In this document: positions 56,631 to 64,000 of the stretch, piece after piece | How positions within the stretch are numbered: position 1 is the stretch's first letter | Layout: each line of letters starts with the position of its first letter | NCBI GenBank assembly: GCA_030435675.1 | Contig: CM059622.1 | Span: 14,074,001 to 14,138,000, forward strand | Direction of reading: 5' to 3' | Length of the DNA: 64,000 nucleotides | From: Steinernema hermaphroditum | Lineage: Eukaryota; Nematoda; Chromadorea; Rhabditida; Steinernematidae | Notes under the pieces: model-generated | Told to the model about the DNA's origin: nothing | Databases searched by the model: none | What the model saw: only the letters and a program-made list of their open reading frames with translations | Translations under genes and position numbers: made by a program

Positions 56631-57763
56631 GTGGGAACAAGCGAAATTGTTTTGATTGGCGTTCTGAGAGAGAAGAGCCGCCAGAAAAACAAAAGAACGC
56701 TATGGGAATCAGAAGGCGTGGTCACCGTCGTTTCCGATTGGACAGCCAGCCTTCTGGAAGTCCTTAAAGAGGACGCCCGAAGAGCAGTCACATTCATGGT
56801 CATGATCCTGGCAGCACTAGCCATCACCTACTGCTGCGTTCCCTTGCTCGTGCAACTATCGCTTAACCTCGCGTGGAGATTCCTAAAGGCTCCATTTCAG
56901 AAGCCTCTCATTACCATCCTACTACTCCACTTCATTGTCATCACCATGGCAGACTCCAACCTGAACCAAGATCTGCAAATGAGCCGCTACACGAACTCGA
57001 CTCCGATGTCGAATATTCAGACGGATCGGTCGAGCTTGAAGTTCCCGACGTCTCCAGGGAGAGCTCTCAGCCCAGACGAATCAGGCCAGCGGCTACTGAG
57101 AGTACTGTTCCGGTCGAGCAAAGCGCTCCCGGAAAGAGCCCCAAGAATCCTCTCGAGGAGAGGTTCCGGATGATGGGTTCCCTCCTCCTCGCCAGAAAAA
57201 GGAGGGCGGACGCCCTGAGCTGGGGGATCCGTAAAGACGCGACCTAATTGGTTCGCGAGGTCCGCCCCCACGGATACCTGTCCCCATCCAGCATAGCAGC
57301 TATGGAGAACTACTTTCTGCGTCTGATCAACGCGAAAGCCGAGGAGAAAGCCTTCAGAACCACAGCTGAGTGGGCACTGGAGATGGCAAAAGAACTCGAT
57401 CCGTCAGATGAATTGACTCGATCGCTCAAGGCAAAAGGAATCACGCTCGAGAAAGTCGAAGAGTCTGCGAGCAAACTCGATGTGGTTAATGAAGGTGCCG
57501 ACGAGGCCGTTAAACGAGAGCTGCGTCTATTAATCAAAAGAACCTCGGAATATTCCGAGACTGAGAGACTGAGAGTGGCGCGGGGAAAAGGGCTCTTCGA
57601 GAGTGACTTTTTTACCCCGCCTTCCGACGCGACCTTCAAATGGTCAACGAAGGTACAAAACGGCCAAACCCAGGACGCCAGCCGGCTACGTCATCTACAT
57701 CGTCTCCGACTGTCCGAAAGCGATCTAAGAACCGCCGTACTGTTCCAGCTCCTCCCAATCTAG
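56631..57763 (+). other. Coding-like segment with a membrane stretch, a frameshift and an in-frame stop
   Basis: From 56,631 a frame encodes a hydrophobic helix (VTFMVMILAALAITYC, then LLVQLSLNLAWRFL). At about 56,960-57,000 coding character moves to another frame (ELDSDVEYSDGSVELEV), which runs to TAA at 57,245 and continues in the same frame after it (REVRPHGYLSPSSIAAMENY) to 57,763. The last part is helical and charged (ALEMAKELDPSDELTRSLKA). The shape, with a membrane helix followed by an acidic then helical protein, would fit decayed retroelement genes, but no protease, reverse transcriptase or integrase motif is visible. Confidence 0.3.
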
Positions 57764-57829
57764 AAGAAGTCCGTGACTGCTTCACGGTGTCGAGATGACA
57801 AGATCGGTACTACATGTTCCTTGCCTTGA

Positions 57830-58610
57830 GAGCGGCTCACAGAAAGGAAGTTGAAGAAGCTAAAAAGGCCGCCCATTCGCTATCGTGGACACCTATCGAG
57901 GGAAGAAGTCCTATTTGTATGTTCACCACGTGCTTTTGCTTTTAATCACTCAAATCTTGCGAACTGTATTTATTCCTCTTCAGAAATGAATTTCAACGAA
58001 AATCTGTTTCAGTCCTTCGAATTAGGATACCATGAAGATCGCGCGAAGAGGAGCAGCAAGTCTTGCAGGCGTCTTTTCTTCTTGGCTGCGATTGTCGTAG
58101 GAGTTTTTCATCATTGCCATATATCAATTCCTGGCAGAGATCAATCACGAAAAGAACGAAAGTGTTCGTTCTATTCTTCTGGCTTATGTATGATTTTTTT
58201 CCGTATTTTCCATTGTCCTATCTTGTTTGTCTTAGGGAGATGTCCTCGACCCGGCCACTGTTGAATCCATCCGCCGAGCCTCCGAAACCAGCTCCAAAAG
58301 GGAACTGTGGCGATTTTTGAATGGCGGTTTTGTCGGGTTGCCCTGGGGAACAGATCTGCTCGCTTCCGAACTAAAAGAACTTGTCACACCTCCAATCACT
58401 CAGGTAAACTAATGATGTACGTTTTCTCGTTGCATACGACTCTCATGGATATTTTCAGATGTGGGAATAACCGTTCCCTTTCTGGCGATTTTGCTGACCG
58501 CGTTCTACACGTTCGTTGCGCTCAATGTCTCATACAACGACAGTCAAGACAATAAATGGACAACTAACCAAAACGGTAAGCAACAAAAGGGCAACTACAT
58601 ACAGAGGTAG
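57830..58610 (+). other. Possible exons of an unrecognised membrane protein
   Basis: Candidate exons with GT/AG borders encode EEAKKAAHSLSWTPIEGR (about 57,855-57,915) and AEINHEKNESVRSILLAY (about 58,136-58,190). They continue with DVLDPATVESIRRASETS followed by FVGLPWGTDLLASELKE (about 58,240-58,405) and ITVPFLAILLTAFYTFVALN (about 58,466-58,530). The last is a plain membrane helix followed by a polar tail and stop. I could not join all of them in one frame. No family was recognised. Confidence 0.25.
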
Positions 58611-59014
58611 ACAGTGTACAGCGGGCGGCCATAGACGGCATAGGTTCTCGTCTTACATCATAACCTGACTTAAAATCTGTTGAGATTCCAAAGTTCCGCG
58701 CGCTAAATAAAATCCGCGCTAAGTTCATGGTCCCGCTCTCGGAGCAACACGTGTTTCAAAAGATGAGTAGAACTTAAATAAATGCAGTGCCTCCTACATA
58801 GGGACTTTGTTCATTCCTAAATCCATTAAAATAAGCTATATCACCCATAAAAAGCCATACAGTCATTATAAGCTACGAAAGCCTAGCCATTTTCCAGATG
58901 TCCAGTCAAACCCTTCGATTCACATTCGGACGTCTATGCGGTTTTGCGAATCCATAAGTTAGCGACGAGGGAAACAACAAAGAAGGATAGAAGCCAGATG
59001 AAAAGGCAGCTGGA

Positions 59015-59254
59015 ATCCGAGCCATTGCAACAAGCCAGCAAGCCACCTTCGACGTAGAAGCAGACAAGCTCAAGGAGATTCATCGACTGCAGCGACTGTT
59101 CACGATGCTCGCTAGCAAACTATGCGCTTGCGAGATGAAGGCAGCAAGTAGCCGATGTTCTAAGGGGAAAAAACGTAGTCCCCATGTATTCCAGTGGCGG
59201 GCAAAGTCGAAGTACGACGCCTTGGAGAAAACTGGACTTTCTATTGTGATTTAA
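59015..59254 (+). other. Open helical segment, unrecognised
   Basis: An open frame ending at 59,254 encodes ADKLKEIHRLQRLFTMLASK and a basic Cys-containing end (CSKGKKRSPHVFQW). It may be a terminal exon belonging to the coding-like material upstream. No family recognised. Confidence 0.2.
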
Positions 59255-59330
59255 TCGGAATCTTTGAGTGATAAGTGTGCTGTTTTGGTATGAGTCATGC
59301 AGATCTTAATACATATAAATACTAAATACG

Positions 59331-62300
59331 TTAAGAAACATATAATTTGTCATGGAATGCATTCGGATTTTCTTCACTCGTTTGTTGACCGCAAGCTTTC
59401 TTCGTCCATTCAGCTGGCTCCACTTTGGTCAACAGAACAAAGCCCAAAATCGAGACGACTAAGCTTCCGACCATGAAGTAGAATATCGTGGCCCACTAAA
59501 AGGGTATCACGAGGAATATCACAATTATCGATGGCGTACCTCATCACTGCTGTGGTTTGGAGCGAAAAATGCCACAAGAACCGGCAGCAATAGAGCAGCC
59601 AAAGCGTTTTCCACAGCGAAAACGGCCGTTAGAATGTGGCTGAATTGTTGGGCTACCTATAACTCGTATTTCACACCTTGTTAGCCAGACGAATTCGTAC
59701 CGCTTGGCTGGTCCTGAAGAAGCCAACTACATGAAGACCACTGAAGATAATCGACATGCTGAAGACGATCTGTGCCAAAACTTGATTCGTGTCATCGAGG
59801 AACGTCAATATAAAGAAGCACGCGGTCATGGCACTCTGAGCGATGGCGGTGAATCCCAAAATTTTGGTGTGCTGGGACAAGCAGTTGATTCTGTCGAGGA
59901 GAACGCCACCGAAGAACTTCACGCCAATAGCCAACAGAAAGGGGAGTGCTGAGAAAATTCCTGTTTGGGTGATGTCGAAGTGCAGAACCTGGAAACATTC
60001 CAGAAAATGAACAAAGGGAGTATTCGTTACCTTGTTAATATAAGTAGGTGCGTACATTGCAAACATCTGATATGCAACGGCGTCTCCGAGGGCAGTCATC
60101 CACACACCCCAAGCAGATGGAGACTTGAAGATAGCTCTGTAGGGAGCAGGCTCCTTTCTCTTTGGCTCTGGCTTGATTTGTGTGACATCGTAAACTTGAG
60201 CTGACGAACTCGTTGTGAACCTAAAGAAATATTATATATTTTTGATAGCAATGTACATATTTTGTAAAAGTTAGAAACATCTCTCTCATAGCATAGTTGT
60301 TTGATATTGTGATTGGATTGGGTAGAACGCTTAAATTGCTCTTTTGTATTAAGACTGTTCTCCATCGACAGCTGTTTAAGGCGGTAAGTAGGCTGGAAGT
60401 CAGAGAGCAGATAGAGCATGTGGATGGTCTCGTGACGAAAGAACTTTTCAGCAGAGTACTCGCTTGATAAGCTTTTGTTTGCACTACACTACACGTTGGC
60501 GTCTCCATGGTACAGCAGAAACGCTCTTTGCGACCAAAAGTTCGGTGGTTACAACGTGAGTTTCATGCCTTAAACTGTAAACCAGCGCTATCCTTTTTAA
60601 TTAGGGTCTTGTGATTGAAGAACGATGGGGTTTTTCCAATTTTCAGCCCGATCTACATGTCTTTGGGCGGTTCTTTTATGACTGCTTATCAATTTTTGCG
60701 CCGAAAATGAAGATGTTAAGCTCAATATTGCAGTTCTGAGCCATGCGATTTTGCTCGTTAATCAGTTGATCAACTATTTCTGCATTTTTCAGGATATCAT
60801 GGTCCATCTAAGCTTGTTCCTACTCTCTTTATTCATTTTCACATCCATCGCTTTCGAATGTCCCACCGGTTGGACCCCCAGCAGTGATAAAACGAAGTGT
60901 TTCGTTGTGGTACAAAAAGAGGCTTCGTTTGCCGATGCTGAAGTGGACTGTGAAAATCGTGGCGGCAACTTAGCTTCCGTGCAAAGCACGAAAGACAACA
61001 GCCTGATTAGGCATGGTCAAGATAGGCTTTTGTGGATCGGTGGCCAGGATGCCCACAGCAACGGCACATGGACCTGGACGGATGGGGCCGATCTGAAGTT
61101 TACGAACTGGGCTGCGGGAGAGCCGAGCCAGTTCAGCGACAAAAACTGCGTGGTTATGGATGCATTTACTGGACTCTGGGAAGCCGTCTTCTGCGACGAG
61201 AAGTTCAACCTGTATGTCTGTGAAGAAGTTGACCCAGGTAGAAGCTCTTGTACTTCTAGAACCTTTCCATTTTCAGCACTCAATAAGTGTCCAAAAGGAG
61301 CCATGTGCCACAACGGATATGCCTATCTGTTTACGCCTGATCAATTTGATTCATGGGACTCAGCGGCGGCCTACTGTCGACAAACCTACAAAAAGGGCAA
61401 TTTGGCGTCGATCCATGACAAAGTCACCGATATGGTCATTAGAGAACTCGTCAAGAACTCATGCGCATCCAACAGTTTTTGTGAAATAATGTCCCTCCTC
61501 GGTGGTCGTGTAGATGTCCAAGGCGACAAATCTTGGTCTGATGGCAGCCCATGGGATTATCCTCTAACGGTCTTGATGGATGATGGGATTGCGGCCTGCA
61601 TGTACATTATGTACGACGACAAAGGGTCGGCCTATGACACCTCCTATAACTTTAGCTCCGATTGTTCGGGGAGAGCAATTTGTGAAGTCAAGATTTGACG
61701 GATTTTCGTCGAAAATGCGTGATATAAACTATTTGAACAAGGGGCATCTAATGATGTATACCAGAAAGTACACAGTTCAATGCTAAAGCCTATTTTCCGC
61801 GCTGCCATATATGTACATTCATTTCTGGTTAGGTTCAATTCGTGCAATATATTTACTTGTGAGTTTGAGCGCTTTTTTCACCATTTGTACCTACTCTTAA
61901 CTAAGGGCATGCAATTCAAGATCAAAAGTTCATAGTTCAAAGCAGGTACCTCGATGACACAAGTGAGACGGTATTTACCATAGAAAGTGCCATGCGGGCT
62001 CGAACCAGTGCTGGCGGATCGAATTGAAACTCGCAAATCCGAATCCGAATCTGACACTTCGGATAATCCGAATCCGAAATCCGAATCCGACTTTTCGGGA
62101 ATCCGAATCCGAAATCCGAAAAATCCGGAAAATCCGATCCGAAAAATCCGATGCCAAATCCGAAATCCGCCAGCACTGGTTCGAACCACCACGCGAAAAG
62201 TCTGGTCAAGACTATGTAAGACCAGTACATGATCTTTTGGTCAGCCGAGACACTTAAGGGGTTGTCTAAACAAGCAGCTATCAACCGAATATTCCGTTGT

Positions 62301-63266
62301 CTCTTTTCTGGTTAGGATCGACCATTTCTCTTTCCACTCAGAACGATATCAGTGGAAAGCGTTTAACAGCGCAATACTTTAAATATACATCCTTCTTTTG
62401 AGTCACTATGTCGAGTCGAAAAATCCAAATCAACAGTGCCCGCCCTAACTCTGGCAATGATTTTTCTTTTTAAATTTGCGCTCACGAACTGGCACCATGA
62501 ACTTGAGCACTTGATAATAAAACTTCGAAGAACCAACCTATTCTTCTGTGGAGTATTCGAGTAGATAAATCCAAAAGCCACGAAGATTACGGTCGTCAAC
62601 GTTCCAAACAAGTAGTAAACCGCAGGCCATCCGTATGGAGACGTGCACAAAAATCCAGAAACGCCGTTGGCAAGCATAGGCGCCACCTGAAAGCCCATCA
62701 TTTTCAAAATGAATGCCACCACATAAAGCATACCTCGTAGCTGCATGATAATAATGAAACAAAAAGACCTTGTTCAGCTACACCGCCCCAGGCTAAGGCA
62801 ATCGCAGCGGGACCAACAAACAGGCAAGCCGATCCCATTCCCTACAGGTTAGAATATAGAAACAGAGCCTTTTCCCTGAGATACCTCGAGGAGTCGAATC
62901 AACAGAACCACATAAAACATATTGGACACGAAAGGCATGAAGAATGTGGACACGCCGTTGATGATTCCAAATGTGGTGAACGTGATCCTCAGACCGAATC
63001 TGTTGATCATGTAGATTGTAGGGAGGGCTCCAATCATACGTCCAACTGATAAAGACGAGAAGATCCAGCTCTCTTCAAGGGGAGTATAGGCCTGAGTACC
63101 TAGATGCCTAAAGTATACTACCCGACGCGATCCATAACCTACTATTGAACGAGCATGTTCCTTCTCCTGGGACCATGCAAATAACAGTGAAATGAAAGAG
63201 GATCATGTTGGCCAGAATAAAGGTGATGCATAGCGTAGCGATGAGCAATATTAGATATCGGATCAT
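59331..63266 (-). CDS. SLC17-like MFS transporter M11, host of a nested lectin gene
   Basis: Eight exons on the minus strand: 63266-63143, 63099-62885, 62841-62734, 62686-62538, 60220-60031, 59988-59701, 59656-59540 and 59495-59331, about 451 residues. Intron 4 is 2,317 bp and carries a C-type lectin gene on the other strand and a MITE; phase 2 is kept across it (KN-R-FTTSSAQV), which supports one gene rather than two halves. Signature segments are LFHFTVICM, AWGGVAEQGLF, YGWPAVYYLFG, AWGVWMTALGDA, MYAPTYINK and VAQQFSHILTA. All seven introns are present. The nearest relatives are M9 and M10 (SYE at exon 3 end, WGVWM or WGVWI). It would be a polytopic carrier; substrate unknown. Confidence 0.83.
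60799..61698 (+). CDS. Secreted protein with two C-type lectin domains
   Basis: Two exons, 60799-61237 and 61277-61698, joined by a 39-nt intron, give about 286 residues. A signal peptide (LSLFLLSLFIFTSIAF) is followed by CPTGW. Domain 1 (about 19-145) shows SFADAEVDCENRGGNLASV, LLWIGGQD, TWTDGADLKFTNW, GEPSQ, then CVVM ... LWEAVFC and YVCE. The usual sugar-binding EPN/QPD and WND motifs are replaced (EPS; no WND), so calcium-dependent sugar binding is doubtful. Domain 2 (about 150-286) shows WDSAAAYCRQTYKKGNLASI, WSDGSPWDYP and ICEVKI. GCATTTTTCAG seven bases before the ATG suits trans-splicing. Nematode CLEC proteins of this kind are often secreted and linked to immunity; that role is inference. 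The whole gene lies inside M11 intron 4. Confidence 0.87.
   Translation: MVHLSLFLLSLFIFTSIAFECPTGWTPSSDKTKCFVVVQKEASFADAEVDCENRGGNLASVQSTKDNSLIRHGQDRLLWIGGQDAHSNGTWTWTDGADLKFTNWAAGEPSQFSDKNCVVMDAFTGLWEAVFCDEKFNLYVCEEVDPGRSSCTSRTFPFSALNKCPKGAMCHNGYAYLFTPDQFDSWDSAAAYCRQTYKKGNLASIHDKVTDMVIRELVKNSCASNSFCEIMSLLGGRVDVQGDKSWSDGSPWDYPLTVLMDDGIAACMYIMYDDKGSAYDTSYNFSSDCSGRAICEVKI
62006..62178. mobile_element. 173-bp MITE, hAT-like ends
   Basis: CAGTGCTGGCGGAT at 62,006-62,019 and ATCCGCCAGCACTG at 62,165-62,178 are perfect 14-bp terminal inverted repeats. The flanks GCTCGAAC and GTTCGAAC (7 of 8 alike) look like an 8-bp target duplication, as in hAT elements. The interior is built of AATCCGAATCCGAA-type units, so it has no coding capacity. 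It lies in M11 intron 4, beyond the lectin gene. Confidence 0.75.
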
Positions 63267-64000
63267 CTTGATATCTTAAGGAAAAAGACCTGAAATTTCA
63301 TACTGTATTCGTCGCCAGAAACATAAGAGAGTCCCCCTCATATGACGTTCCATTTATTTAGATAGCAGTGGTTCACCATCACTGTAAATAGCCGGCAGTG
63401 AGCCGCGGAGTTTTCCACGCATCATATCAACTCAGAGTTCAACGTACAGATATGCAAATTGGTGGATAAAGTGCAGACGGTGACGAAGAGAGAACTCGTT
63501 TCGCATGTCAACATCGAAGAGAACATTCACTGTCATTGATATGGAAATGCAATGGTGGCACCGCCGACGCCAAACAGCGAACAAAAGACTGTCTTCTATG
63601 GCGATCAAGGTGGTCTCGACAGTTGGCTGTGTTCTCCTATTTGTTGCATGATTCCGTATTATGGTTGCCGTAAAATCAATGGGCGATCTTAATAGTGAGC
63701 TTGTATGAACTGTCGGATAAGGCCATCGAAAATCACGAAAAATAAACAAAAAATCTCTGAGGATTTCAACTGTAAGTGTGATGATATGGTAGTCTAGTGT
63801 CCCACCACGACTATATTGCGGAACCATTGATTTTCAGGCGATCATAGTACTCAGTACAGTGAAAAAAATCATTTCAATTCTTCACAGAAGACCGGACATG
63901 CGCCTGCCTATTCAAATATCACAACGCGGAAGTGATTGTTCAACACAGAATTCACAACTCGAACAGTGAACAACAAGACTTTTTTTGTCGTGAGTGATAG
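63267..64000. other. Window end, nothing recognised
   Basis: 5' flank of M11. An antisense frame at 63,432-63,827 has no motif, signal peptide or splice support. Confidence 0.4.

Noticed and set aside
62030..62165. AATCCGAA tandem units as a satellite or telomere-like array
   Set aside because: They are confined to the interior of the MITE and too short to be a satellite.
1..64000. CRISPR, phage or bacterial operon features
   Set aside because: Splice sites, intron-bearing genes and an intron-free tRNA without CCA show eukaryotic DNA; no spaced repeat array exists.

Overview
This is nuclear DNA from a nematode. Genes are cut into short exons by introns of about 40-50 bp with TTTCAG- or TTTAG-type 3' splice sites. 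Similar acceptor-like sites sit a few bases before several start codons, as expected for spliced-leader trans-splicing. The protein families are worm-like: a large tandem expansion of SLC17-type transporters, a C-type lectin, a divergent PP1 phosphatase and Gly/Tyr-rich secreted peptides. A diplogastrid such as Pristionchus would fit, but the species cannot be fixed from the sequence alone. Exon models were built by hand from splice sites and paralogue alignment; all eleven full transporter models give an intact reading frame.

Layout. 1-2219: a decayed mariner-type transposase and no intact gene. 2220-4797 (-): transporter M1. 4798-9400: mostly non-coding, with a decayed copy of the M2 promoter. 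9401-12204 (+): M2. 12560-13350 (+): an EGF-repeat gene. 13490-14610 (-): a PP1-like phosphatase. 17124-19946 (+): M3. 20704-21075 (-): YG-rich peptide YG1. 23169-25240 (+): M4. 26425-30539 (+): M5, whose 2.4-kb intron 2 holds a complete antisense attractin-like gene. 30765-36435: a duplicated block in the order YG2, tRNA-Cys, transporter pseudogene, YG3, M6, YG4, tRNA-Cys. 36436-42243: non-coding with old repeats. 42244-47220 (+): M7 and M8. 47943-53662 (-): M9 and M10. 53663-59330: degraded, partly coding-like material of unknown origin. 59331-63266 (-): M11, whose intron 4 holds an antisense C-type lectin gene and a MITE. 63267-64000: nothing recognised.

The eleven transporters share one eight-exon plan (about 124-163, 215, 108, 149, about 180-210, 285-288, 117 and 130-210 nt), so they descend from one ancestor by tandem duplication. 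Individual copies have lost different introns exactly. The right-hand copies M8-M11 form a visibly distinct subgroup (HFTVIC in helix 1, PTY[IM]NK in helix 7), whereas the left-hand copies have NFTVICM and mostly PIYVNK.

The most interesting points are the nested mini-attractin gene, an AT donor that may break M6, a GC donor in M9, the YG family with a TATA element at fixed distance from the start codon, and the mosaic pattern of intron loss. I found no CRISPR array, operon system or other prokaryote-type element.
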